In this document: positions 41,671 to 50,052 of the stretch, one piece after another | Position numbering within the stretch: position 1 is the first letter of the stretch | Layout of the letters: each line of letters starts with the position of its first letter | Source of the DNA: Candidatus Omnitrophota bacterium | GTDB taxonomy: Bacteria; Omnitrophota; Gorgyraeia; Pluralincolimonadales; Pluralincolimonadaceae | Direction of reading: 5' to 3' | Assembly: GCA_030695925.1 (NCBI GenBank) | Contig: JAUYOH010000158.1 | Coordinates: 1 to 51,042 of the forward strand | DNA: 51,042 nt | The notes under the pieces: model-generated | What the model was told of the DNA's origin: nothing | Databases searched by the model: none | The model's input: the letters and a program-made list of their open reading frames with translations, nothing else | Program-made: the position numbers and the translations under genes

Positions 41671-42204
41671 ATGTTAGGCAAGGCCAAGAAGGTCGAGGAA
41701 AAAATCTTAGATGTGGATGCGACCATGCAAGGGACGATGTCGTTTAAGGACCCGGTCAATCTCCACATTAACGGCAGATTTGAGGGGACGCTCGATACGA
41801 GGGGTACTCTGACTATCGGGGAAAAAGCCTTTGTCAGCGCTAACATCATCGGAGATGAGATCACGATTGCAGGCAGGGTGACGGGGGAGATCGTCGCAAA
41901 GAAGTCCATCAGGCTGATCTCGCCTGCCCGTGTGGACGGAAACATAAAGACGCCGCTGCTTGAGATCGATAAGGGGGCCGTATTGAACGGCAATTGCCAG
42001 ATGACCGGCAGCGTAAAGGTCTTGAGCGCGGCATCCACGGAAATAATGGATGCGGATGAAGTGGCGAGGTATCTGGAGATAGAGGCTTCTCTGGTTAATG
42101 AATGGGCTAACAGCGGTAAGTTGCCGGCGATCAGGGACGGCGGGGTATTTCATTTTGACAAGGCCAAGATAGATGAGTGGATTGCATCGGAGCGAGTTAA
42201 ATAA
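41671..42204 (+). CDS. Bactofilin with C-terminal helix-turn-helix domain
   Basis: The 177-residue protein has a bactofilin domain (about 16-115; a repeated beta-helix reading INGRFEGTLDTRGTLTIGEK..V.A.I.GDEITIAGRVTGEI) and then a HTH_17/excisionase-like domain (about 126-173, MDADEVARYLEIEASLVNEW and FDKAKIDEWI). Bactofilins form cytoskeletal filaments tied to cell shape; an HTH at the end is unusual. No membrane segment is seen. The following gene also has an HTH_17 domain. Its 3' end overlaps that gene by 32 bases. Confidence 0.85.
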   Translation: MLGKAKKVEEKILDVDATMQGTMSFKDPVNLHINGRFEGTLDTRGTLTIGEKAFVSANIIGDEITIAGRVTGEIVAKKSIRLISPARVDGNIKTPLLEIDKGAVLNGNCQMTGSVKVLSAASTEIMDADEVARYLEIEASLVNEWANSGKLPAIRDGGVFHFDKAKIDEWIASERVK

Positions 42205-42568
42205 GATATTAAGCGTGCCGGACACAAAAGAGGGTCTGCTTAATTTAAAGGAGGCCGCGGCCTTACTCGGCCTTACTGAAGAAGAGGTAAGATATTTTGT
42301 CTCTTGCGGCAAGATCCCGGCTTATAAGATAGGCGGCGAGTTTTTAAGGTTTAAGAGAGACCAAGTTGAGGCCCTGCGCGGCAGGATAAAGATATTAAAG
42401 CATCAATCCGTCCCCATCGAGAAGATAGTTCCGGCTGAGGAGACCGAGAGGAAGGTCAAATATTCCGTGCGGGACAAGATCAGGGATTTTCTGTATTTCA
42501 ACGATTTTTACTTCCTTGCCGCGGTCTTGATCGCGCTCTTGATTTTCGTGATCTTAAAGAAGAGATAA
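42173..42568 (+). CDS. Membrane-anchored HTH_17-type protein
   Basis: The 131-residue protein has an excisionase/MerR-like HTH (about 22-70, LNLKEAAALLGLTEEEVRYF and GEFLRFKRDQVEAL), a linker, and one C-terminal membrane helix (about 112-128, DFYFLAAVLIALLIFVIL) with a KKR end, so the HTH lies in the cytoplasm. It parallels the HTH of the bactofilin fusion: both have GK(L/I)PA and an F.F(D/K)-type turn. The ATG at 42173 has no clear ribosome binding site; TTG at 42182 or GTG at 42215 are other options. Function is unknown. Confidence 0.78.
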   Translation: MSGLHRSELNKILSVPDTKEGLLNLKEAAALLGLTEEEVRYFVSCGKIPAYKIGGEFLRFKRDQVEALRGRIKILKHQSVPIEKIVPAEETERKVKYSVRDKIRDFLYFNDFYFLAAVLIALLIFVILKKR

Positions 42569-42570
42569 AA

Positions 42571-43320
42571 GTGGATTATTCCAAGCATTCCATTAAAAAA
42601 GTGCTTTCGCATCTAAAGAAGGGGAAGATATCGCAGGCCTCCGCTTTTAAGAGGCTGGAGCATTTCCCGTTCCAGGATATAGGTTTTGCCAAGATAGATT
42701 TTCACCGCGCCGTAAGAAAAGGATTTCCCGAAGTCATATTCGCCCCGGGTAAGAGGAATTTCGAGGTCGCGGAGATATCAAAGAGGATCCTCGCGAGCGG
42801 GAACACTCTCCTCATCACCAAGGCAACACCGGTCCTGTATGAATATCTGGCGAGGATAATCCCTCAGGTCAGATTTGAAGAGCCCGCGAAGATGATATAT
42901 TATCAAAGAAGGCGGCCCGCGAAGAAGAGAAACCCCGTCCTCGTCATTACGGCGGGGACATCGGATATACCTGTCGCGGAAGAGGCGTCATTGACTTTGG
43001 ATATTCTGGGCAACAGAGTGCAAAAATTATATGACGTCGGAGTAGCCGGCATCCATCGGCTGGTAGATAAGATGGATCTGATAAAGAAGGCGAAGGTGAT
43101 AATCGTCGTGGCCGGGATGGAGGGGGCGCTGGCTTCGATAGTCGGCGGCTTGACTTCGAGTCCCGTTATCGCGGTGCCGACCTCCGTCGGATACGGCGCT
43201 TCATTCGGCGGGCTGTCCTCGCTTTTGACGATGTTAAATTCCTGTTCGCCGGGCGTATGCGTCATGAACATAGATAACGGCTTCGGCGCGGGTTACTTCG
43301 CGAATTTGATAAACAAATGA
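42571..43320 (+). CDS. larB: LarB, pyridinium-3,5-biscarboxylate mononucleotide synthase
   Basis: The 249-residue protein carboxylates nicotinate adenine dinucleotide in the synthesis of the nickel-pincer nucleotide. It has a PurE-like C-terminal half with ITAGTSDIPVAEEA, VIIVVAGMEGALASIVGGL, PVIAVPTSVGYGASFGGLS and MNIDNGFGAGYFA. The start is GTG at 42571, 2 nt after the previous stop. The stop overlaps larC (ATGA). Confidence 0.93.
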   Translation: MDYSKHSIKKVLSHLKKGKISQASAFKRLEHFPFQDIGFAKIDFHRAVRKGFPEVIFAPGKRNFEVAEISKRILASGNTLLITKATPVLYEYLARIIPQVRFEEPAKMIYYQRRRPAKKRNPVLVITAGTSDIPVAEEASLTLDILGNRVQKLYDVGVAGIHRLVDKMDLIKKAKVIIVVAGMEGALASIVGGLTSSPVIAVPTSVGYGASFGGLSSLLTMLNSCSPGVCVMNIDNGFGAGYFANLINK

Positions 43321-44471
43321 GTAAAATTCTATATTTGGATTGTCCAAGCGGGATAAGCGGGGATATGTTTTTGGGTTCGCTTATCCATTGCGGGCTGAAG
43401 ATCGATTATTTGACTTCCGAACTGCGCAAGGCTAAAATAAACGGTTATAAACTTAAGGCGCGGAAGGTAAATCGCGGCGGGATCGTCGGCGTAAAATTCG
43501 ACGTGATTTATGACAAACGCCCCAGCCGTGAACATACGGAAGAAAAGACCTTTAAGGGAATAGTCAAATTGATAAACAATTCCGGGCTCCCGAGAGCCGT
43601 GAAATGCCGGGCTATGGAGATCTTCACCAATCTCGCGGATGCCGAAAGCGCGGCGCACGGTGTGCCCAGAGAGAAAGTCCACTTTCATGAGGTGGCAGAC
43701 ATAGATTCTATCGTGGATATATTAGGCGCCGCTATAGCCGTAGAAAAGTTGGGAATAGAGGCGGTCTATTCTTCCGTCGTCACATTGGCGAATCCGGCCC
43801 CAGCCACGGCGTATCTTCTGGAGGGCATTAAAGTGGTTTTTTCCGGCATTCAGCATGAACTTGTCACGCCGACTGGCGCGGCGATATTAAAGACTTTCTC
43901 TAAGGGCTTCGGCGGCGCCCCGCCTATGAAAATCCTTAAAGTCGGCTATGGCGCCGGAAGCGCCGATATTCAAGGCCATCCAAATTTGCTGCGGGCGATG
44001 ATCGGCGAGAAGACAGATGCATTTGAGACCGATACGGTCACCGTCCTCGAGACGAATATAGATGACATGAGTCCTCAGGCCTATGAATATTTGATGGAGA
44101 GGGTATTGGAAGCGGGAGCGCTGGATATCTACCTGACCGGTATCATTATGAAAAAGTCGCGCCCCGGCTGTCTCGTCACGGTCTTAACGGAACCTTCAAA
44201 GGCCGACGCTATCGCCGCGATCATTTTCGAGGAGACCCCCACGTTCGGCGTCAGGCGCTATCAGGCGACAAGACAAAAATTACATCGTAAAATCATTGAA
44301 GTAGCGACAAAATATGGTAAGATAAGTGTTAAATTAGGTTACCTCGCGGACAGGTTAAAGATCGCGGCACCCGAATATGATGATTGCAAAAAAATAGCGA
44401 AGGAACGAAAAGTTTCATTTCGGCAGGTATGGAGAGAGGCTGAAAGAGCCGCATGGAAAGACACAGACTAA
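43317..44471 (+). CDS. larC: LarC, nickel insertion protein of the pincer cofactor
   Basis: The 384-residue CTP-dependent nickel insertase completes the Ni-pincer nucleotide. Motifs: LYLDCPSGISGDMFLGSL, HFHEVADIDSIVDILGAA, GIQHELVTPTGAAIL, ETNIDDMSPQ and TPTFGVRRY. It is one continuous frame, whereas Lactobacillus makes LarC by a frameshift between two frames. LarE (sulfur donor) and LarA-like enzymes are not in the window. The stop lies 19 bases inside the next ATPase gene. Confidence 0.94.
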   Translation: MSKILYLDCPSGISGDMFLGSLIHCGLKIDYLTSELRKAKINGYKLKARKVNRGGIVGVKFDVIYDKRPSREHTEEKTFKGIVKLINNSGLPRAVKCRAMEIFTNLADAESAAHGVPREKVHFHEVADIDSIVDILGAAIAVEKLGIEAVYSSVVTLANPAPATAYLLEGIKVVFSGIQHELVTPTGAAILKTFSKGFGGAPPMKILKVGYGAGSADIQGHPNLLRAMIGEKTDAFETDTVTVLETNIDDMSPQAYEYLMERVLEAGALDIYLTGIIMKKSRPGCLVTVLTEPSKADAIAAIIFEETPTFGVRRYQATRQKLHRKIIEVATKYGKISVKLGYLADRLKIAAPEYDDCKKIAKERKVSFRQVWREAERAAWKDTD

Positions 44472-46153
44472 TAGCCGAATATTTAAAATCTATAGGGATA
44501 TTAAGCGAGTCCCAGATAAGGAACGTCCTTAAGTCGCAGGCGGGTTCCGGCAGCCGCCTCGTGGACCTTCTGACCGGGATGGGTTTTACGCAGATAGAGC
44601 AGTTGAGAGACCTCATCGTTTCGCAATTTACGCTTATCAGTTTACCGACTTTTGATCTGGAGATTCCCTTTGACGTCTTACAAAAGATCCAGCCGGAGAT
44701 AGCCTATCGCCATAGGCTGCTTCCTATAAAATTCGAGAACGATGTATTGACCATTGCCACGGACGACCCAATTAATCTGCTTGCGCAGGAGAACCTTGAG
44801 GCGCTAACCAAGCATAAATTTGATTTCATATTGACTCCCGAGGCTCATATGAACATTGCCTTGGAGAAACATTACGGCGGCAGCAAGAACATCCTTGAAG
44901 CCATGATGTCAAAAAAGGAGACTGAATTTGAGGTCGCCTTTAAGGGGATCGCGGCCGAGACGATCAAGCAGGATGAACGGGAAGAAGCCCCCATAATCAA
45001 ACTGGTAACGCAGATTATCTCGGAAGCGGTCAAGCATCGCGCCTCGGATATCCATGTCGAGCCGCTGGAAGACAAGTTCAGGATAAGATACAGGATAGAT
45101 GGTGTTTTGCATGAAGTGCCCGGCCCGCCGAAGCAATTGCAATCGTCGGTGATAAGCAGATTGAAGATCATGGCGGGGATGAATATCGCCGAGAAGAGGC
45201 TGCCGCAGGACGGCAGGATAAGGATCCAGAGCATGGGTAAAGACTTTGACCTGCGTGTCTCGACCCTGCCGGCGCTTTACGGCGAGAGTGTTGTCATGAG
45301 GATCCTCGATAAATCCAGCTTTATGCTTGGGTTAAAAGAATTAGGATTTATGCGCGAGGACGCGGAGAGATTTGAGAGGCTTATCCATCTGCCGTATGGG
45401 ATGCTCCTGATTACCGGCCCGACCGGAAGCGGCAAGACCACGACACTTTATGCTTCGCTTAGTTATATAAATAAGCCGAACAGGAAATTGATCACCGTCG
45501 AGGAACCCGTCGAATATCAGTTGTCTGGTATAAATCAGGTGCAGGTCAAGCCGTCGATCGGACTTACCTTCGCCTCGGGCTTAAGGACTATGTTGAGGCA
45601 GGCGCCGGATGTGATAATGGTCGGCGAGATCCGCGATTTCGAGACGGCGTCCATCGCCATCCAGGCGGCCTTGACGGGGCATCTTTTATTCAGCACCCTT
45701 CATACCAACGATGCCGCCGGAGCGGTGACCCGTTTGATAGATATGGGCATAAAACCGTATCTCGTGAGTTCTACCGTTCAGGCGATAATGGCGCAGAGGC
45801 TGGTCCGCAAGATTTGCGAAAATTGCAAAGAGCCCTACACTCCCACAAAGGAAGAATTATCGGCAATGGAGTTAAAACCGGAAGAGGCCAGGACCGCGAA
45901 ACTCTTCCGCGGCCGCGGCTGCAAAGAGTGTCTCCACACCGGTTATAAAGGCAGGATAGGGATATTCGAACTTCTGATGAATAACGACGAGATACGGGAG
46001 ATGATAGTCAAGAAGACCCCTTCCACCGAGATAAGGGAAGCGGCGCGGCGCGCGGGAATGAAATTACTCCGCGAAGACGGAATAATAAAGGCCTTGGAGG
46101 GTATTACGACATTAGCCGAGGTCGTGCGTATTACCCATGGTTATGAGGAGTAG
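44453..46153 (+). CDS. gspE: GspE/PilB-type secretion ATPase, paralogue 1
   Basis: The 566-residue ATPase has a degenerate N-terminal MshEN domain (about 1-150) and the GspE ATPase. Walker A GPTGSGKT (322-329), Walker B VIMVGEIRD (387-395), SDIHVEP, His box TGHLLFSTLHT and a zinc tetracysteine starting C455, C458 are present. The Asp box reads VEEPVEY instead of the usual EDPVEY. Followed by a second GspE and by GspF, it powers pseudopilus assembly. The ATG overlaps larC by 19 bases, so translation of the two is linked. Confidence 0.93.
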   Translation: MERHRLIAEYLKSIGILSESQIRNVLKSQAGSGSRLVDLLTGMGFTQIEQLRDLIVSQFTLISLPTFDLEIPFDVLQKIQPEIAYRHRLLPIKFENDVLTIATDDPINLLAQENLEALTKHKFDFILTPEAHMNIALEKHYGGSKNILEAMMSKKETEFEVAFKGIAAETIKQDEREEAPIIKLVTQIISEAVKHRASDIHVEPLEDKFRIRYRIDGVLHEVPGPPKQLQSSVISRLKIMAGMNIAEKRLPQDGRIRIQSMGKDFDLRVSTLPALYGESVVMRILDKSSFMLGLKELGFMREDAERFERLIHLPYGMLLITGPTGSGKTTTLYASLSYINKPNRKLITVEEPVEYQLSGINQVQVKPSIGLTFASGLRTMLRQAPDVIMVGEIRDFETASIAIQAALTGHLLFSTLHTNDAAGAVTRLIDMGIKPYLVSSTVQAIMAQRLVRKICENCKEPYTPTKEELSAMELKPEEARTAKLFRGRGCKECLHTGYKGRIGIFELLMNNDEIREMIVKKTPSTEIREAARRAGMKLLREDGIIKALEGITTLAEVVRITHGYEE

Positions 46154-46155
46154 AG

Positions 46156-47889
46156 ATGCCAGTTGAACGCGAACATCCTAAGCAAGAGCGCTACAAGAGA
46201 ATAGGCCAGTTATTATTGGAGAAGGGCCTGATAAACGAACACCAGCTTGAGCAGGCCCTTGAGGAACAGACACTGACCGGCAAGTTATTGGGACGCATCC
46301 TCGTCGATATGGGCCTAGTGAAAGAAGACGATATATTGCAGGTACTTGGGTCGAGAGCGGGATTGTCCGTCGTTAAATTAAAGGATATTGATATACCCAA
46401 AAATGTCGTAGATAAAGTCCCCGCTTCTATCGCTAAGATATATACGATAATGCCTATCGCTTATGAGGCGAATCTATTGACGGTCGCGATCGCCGATCCC
46501 ATGAACGTGGCGGCTTTCGATGACCTGAGATTTACCCTCGGGATAAATATCAAGGGAGCTGTCGCCAGCGAGGATGACATAACGGAAGCCATAGGTAAAT
46601 ATTACGGAGTCGAAGGCGAGACGATACAGGACGTATTGGGCATCTTCGGCGAGAAGATGGAGATAATATCCTCAGAAAAGGAACCGACGGACATAGCCAC
46701 TTTGCAGGAGCTGGCTTCGCGCGCCCCGGTTATCAAACTGCTTAATATGATTTTATTACAGGCCGTCAAAGAAAAGTCCTCAGACATACACTTCGAACCA
46801 TTCGAACAGGATTATAGGATCAGATACAGAGTAGACGGCGTATTATATGAGGTCGCCCGTCCGCCGAAGAATTTAAGTTTAGGCCTCTCCTCAAGGATCA
46901 AGGTCATGGCCAATCTCGATATCGCAGAGCGCAGGCTCCCGCAGGACGGCAGGATCATGATCACGATCGAAGGAAAAGGCGTCGACTTAAGGATCTCGAC
47001 CTTGCCCACGATATTCGGCGAAAGTGTGGTTATGAGAGTCCTTGACAGAACCACGGTCAGCCTATCTCTGGACGAGGTAGGGATGCTGGATGATATGAAG
47101 AAAAAACTGCGTTTTATAATTCAAAAACCGAACGGTATTATACTCGCCACAGGTCCCACCGGTTGCGGCAAGACGACGACGTTATACGCAGGCTTAAGAG
47201 AGATAAATAAGATAGAATACAAGGTCATTACAACTGAGGATCCTGTCGAATATGATATCAAAGGGATCATTCAAGTCCCGATAAACGCGAAGATAGGCCT
47301 TACATTCGCAACCTCGTTACGCCACATCTTAAGACAGGACCCCGACATAATCATGGTCGGAGAGATAAGGGACGCCGAGACCGCCCAGATCGCTATTCAG
47401 GCCTCACTGACAGGGCATCTAGTATTTTCCACTTTACATACAAACGATGCCGCCGGTACGATAACAAGACTTATCGATATGGGTGTCGAGCCGTTTTTGG
47501 TCACCTCGACTGTAGAGGCGGTGTTAGCTCAGCGTCTCATAAGGAAGATATGCCAGAACTGCAGGGAAGAATACATACCGGAGCCCGAGATCCTTGAGGA
47601 TATGGGCATAAGCGCGGAAGTAGCAAAGACGAAGAAGTTCTACCGGGGCGCTGGTTGCGTCAAATGCAATAATTCGGGATACAAAGGCAGGACAGGGATC
47701 TTCGAGCTTCTTGTCTTAAACGATGAGATACGCTCATTGATAATAGATAAAGCCCACACGGCGTTACTTAAGAACGCAGCCGTAGAGAGCGGAATGAAGA
47801 CGCTGTTAGAAGATGGCATGGAGAAAGTTTATAGCGGCGTTACGACGCTGGAAGAAGTGCTGAAAGAAGCGCAGACAGCGATCTTATAA
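46156..47889 (+). CDS. gspE: GspE/PilB-type secretion ATPase, paralogue 2
   Basis: The 577-residue ATPase has the best-preserved MshEN domain among the window's ATPases: RIGQLLLEKGLINEHQLEQA (15-34) is followed by EQ and a second LLGRIL motif (44-49), so it may bind c-di-GMP. Walker A is GPTGCGKT (333-340, Cys instead of Ser), Walker B IIMVGEIRD (398-406), SDIHFEP and TGHLVFSTLHTND are canonical, and the zinc cysteines start at C466 and C469. It lies 2 nt after paralogue 1. The pair mirrors the pilB pair at 5-8.4 kb. Confidence 0.93.
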   Translation: MPVEREHPKQERYKRIGQLLLEKGLINEHQLEQALEEQTLTGKLLGRILVDMGLVKEDDILQVLGSRAGLSVVKLKDIDIPKNVVDKVPASIAKIYTIMPIAYEANLLTVAIADPMNVAAFDDLRFTLGINIKGAVASEDDITEAIGKYYGVEGETIQDVLGIFGEKMEIISSEKEPTDIATLQELASRAPVIKLLNMILLQAVKEKSSDIHFEPFEQDYRIRYRVDGVLYEVARPPKNLSLGLSSRIKVMANLDIAERRLPQDGRIMITIEGKGVDLRISTLPTIFGESVVMRVLDRTTVSLSLDEVGMLDDMKKKLRFIIQKPNGIILATGPTGCGKTTTLYAGLREINKIEYKVITTEDPVEYDIKGIIQVPINAKIGLTFATSLRHILRQDPDIIMVGEIRDAETAQIAIQASLTGHLVFSTLHTNDAAGTITRLIDMGVEPFLVTSTVEAVLAQRLIRKICQNCREEYIPEPEILEDMGISAEVAKTKKFYRGAGCVKCNNSGYKGRTGIFELLVLNDEIRSLIIDKAHTALLKNAAVESGMKTLLEDGMEKVYSGVTTLEEVLKEAQTAIL

Positions 47890-47906
47890 ATATAGAAAGG
47901 GCGTAA

Positions 47907-49181
47907 ATGCCTATGTCAATCTTTAACTACATCGCGATCGACAAAGAGGGCAAAGAAGTAAAAGGCAGGCTTGAGGTAAACAATAATCAGGAAGCGATAG
48001 ATAATATCCGCCATAAAGGTTTTTATCCCGTCAGCATCATGGAGGAAAAAACCAAAGTCGAAAAGCCCATCGTCGGTAAAGAACTGGCGAAAGCCGGGGC
48101 CCCGTCTTCCAAGCCCTTCCTTTCTATCGCTATAGGCAGGATAGGCCCCAAGCAAGTCACGGTGTTTACAAGGCAGCTTTCCACGCTTATCGGCGCGGGA
48201 CTGCCCCTCGTGAGGTCATTATATGTGCTGGAACGACAGGAAAAACCGGGGTTACTGAAGACGACGATACGCGGGTTAGCCGAGCAGGTGGAGGGAGGAA
48301 GCTCTTTTTCGGAAGCCCTCGCTAAATATCCGAAGGCCTTCCCGCCTTTATACGTCAATACGGTAAAGGCCGGTGAGACAGGAGGAGTCCTCGAGCTCGT
48401 CTTGACACGTCTGGCTGATTTCGCGGAAAAATCCCAGAAGTTAAACAGCAGAATAAAAGCGGCGCTTATCTACCCCGCATTAGTCCTGACGATGGCAGTT
48501 TCGGTGCTATTTTTCCTCGTCACTTTCATCGTCCCTAAATTTATGCAGATCTTTAAGGAGATGAATGTCCCTCTGCCTCTGATAACGCAGATACTCCTTG
48601 TCATAAGCGACTTCGCCAAGAACAGGTGGTTTATAGGCCTCGCGATAATAATCGTTCTTATAATACTCTATAAGGTTCTATATGGGCTTACCGCGACGAG
48701 ATTGATCTTAGACAGGATTAAATTGGATATGCCGGTAATGGGGCAGTTGCTTCGCAAGATAGCCATTGCGCGTTTCTCAAGGACGTTAGGCACCTTGCTC
48801 TCAAGCGGCGTGCCCATCTTACAGGCACTTATGGTCGCCAAGGATACGACAGGAAACGAAGTGATGGCGCGTTCGATAATACGCGTGCATGATAGTGTCC
48901 GCGAAGGAGAGACAGTCGCCAAACCCTTATTGAAGGCGGGCCTCTTTCCCGCGATGGCTGTCAATATGATCTCGGTCGGAGAAGAAACCGGCGCCCTCGA
49001 CCAGATGCTGCTTAAGATAGCCGATGTATACGACGAAGAGGTGGATGTGACGGTCACCGGCCTTATGTCGTTATTGGAGCCGTTCTTGATCATAGGTATG
49101 GGTTTGGTAGTCGGTTTCATCGTCATCGCGATGTTCCTGCCGCTATTCTCGCTCGTCACGGCGCTCGGAGGAGGGGGTTAA
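47907..49181 (+). CDS. gspF: GspF-type inner-membrane platform protein
   Basis: The 424-residue protein has the two T2SSF repeats (VFTRQLSTLIGAGLPL and SRTLGTLLSSGVPIL), hydrophobic segments around 195-215, 250-270 and 390-418, and the usual N-terminus FNYIAIDKEGKEVKG. It anchors the ATPase pair to the pseudopilus. It is related to PilC at 8.4 kb. A weak GAAAGGG precedes the ATG at 47907; a second in-frame ATG at 47913 is possible. Confidence 0.94.
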   Translation: MPMSIFNYIAIDKEGKEVKGRLEVNNNQEAIDNIRHKGFYPVSIMEEKTKVEKPIVGKELAKAGAPSSKPFLSIAIGRIGPKQVTVFTRQLSTLIGAGLPLVRSLYVLERQEKPGLLKTTIRGLAEQVEGGSSFSEALAKYPKAFPPLYVNTVKAGETGGVLELVLTRLADFAEKSQKLNSRIKAALIYPALVLTMAVSVLFFLVTFIVPKFMQIFKEMNVPLPLITQILLVISDFAKNRWFIGLAIIIVLIILYKVLYGLTATRLILDRIKLDMPVMGQLLRKIAIARFSRTLGTLLSSGVPILQALMVAKDTTGNEVMARSIIRVHDSVREGETVAKPLLKAGLFPAMAVNMISVGEETGALDQMLLKIADVYDEEVDVTVTGLMSLLEPFLIIGMGLVVGFIVIAMFLPLFSLVTALGGGG

Positions 49182-49182
49182 T

Positions 49183-49692
49183 ATGAGGAATATAAAGAGA
49201 GGGTTTACCGTTATAGAACTGTTAGTCGTTCTGGCTATTATCGGGATCTTGGCAGGTTTGATACTGGGCGCCTCCGGAGAGGCAAGGAAACGTGCTTTGA
49301 TAACGAAAGCCAGAGCATCTATCTCCTCTGTGGAGACCGCGCTTGGGATGTTTCAGTCGGACCTTGGGGGCTATCCCAGCAGCGGGAACGCTAATTTAAT
49401 CAATGCCCTGTCTGAAAATTCCGGCACGTATGTCATCGGAACACAGAGCTACGCGCTTCCGACGACAGACTGGAGCGGTCCGTATATGAATTTTCAGACC
49501 AATGAGATCTCCGGTGGTCAGTTCATCGACCCGTGGAACAATCCTTATGGATATACTAATCCGGGAACCAATCATGGAATAGGCGCGGATTACGGCAAGT
49601 ATGTTGATATCTGGTCGACCGGGCCGAACGCCATAGATGAACATACGTCTTCGCCAAAGCCCGGCGACGATGTCACTAACTGGAGAAGATAA
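49183..49692 (+). CDS. gspG: GspG major pseudopilin
   Basis: The 169-residue prepilin has leader MRNIKRG, helix FTVIELLVVLAIIGILAGLI with Glu at +5, and the GspG C-terminal signature FIDPWNNPYGY...DIWSTGPN and GDDVTNW, matching the calcium-binding loop of major pseudopilins. GGAGGGGG lies just before the ATG. Confidence 0.95.
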   Translation: MRNIKRGFTVIELLVVLAIIGILAGLILGASGEARKRALITKARASISSVETALGMFQSDLGGYPSSGNANLINALSENSGTYVIGTQSYALPTTDWSGPYMNFQTNEISGGQFIDPWNNPYGYTNPGTNHGIGADYGKYVDIWSTGPNAIDEHTSSPKPGDDVTNWRR

Positions 49693-50052
49693 TTGAAAAA
49701 GGGGTTTACGTTAATAGAGATAGTGATCTCGATGGCGATTCTGGCTATCGGGCTGGTAGGGATCCTCTCGCTTTTCCCTGTCGGCTTCGACTCCGCGAGT
49801 CGTTCAATTAATTTAACGCAGGCATCGCTCTACGCGCAGGAGAAATTAACGCAGATAAAGAAAGATGGTTTCCCGGATGTCGGGACGACCAACGGCACAT
49901 TTACAAATTCAAAGTATTCCTGGACAGCGGATGTGACCGATGAGATGCCGACCGGTTATTTGCGCAAGATCGTACTTACCGTTAAGTGGAATTATAAGAA
50001 CAGGGAACATCAAGAGATATTTACTACCTATGTGGCAAAATATGCGCCTTAA
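49693..50052 (+). CDS. gspI: GspI/PilV-like minor pseudopilin
   Basis: The 119-residue prepilin starts at a TTG directly after the gspG stop, preceded by GGAGAAG. Leader is only MKKG, then FTLIEIVISMAILAIGLVGI with Glu at +5, then SLYAQEKLTQIKKDGFP, the usual segment of GspI/PilV. It ends with an LTVKWNYKNREHQEIF strand. The 3' end overlaps the next gene by 11 bases. Confidence 0.87.
   Translation: MKKGFTLIEIVISMAILAIGLVGILSLFPVGFDSASRSINLTQASLYAQEKLTQIKKDGFPDVGTTNGTFTNSKYSWTADVTDEMPTGYLRKIVLTVKWNYKNREHQEIFTTYVAKYAP

Noticed and set aside
42189-42217. Alternative rare start for the membrane HTH gene after GGAGCGAG
   Set aside because: Canonical ATG, TTG and GTG options exist before the conserved HTH, so a rare start codon is not required.
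43317-44471. Programmed frameshift in larC as in Lactobacillus
   Set aside because: The gene is a single uninterrupted frame covering both halves of LarC.
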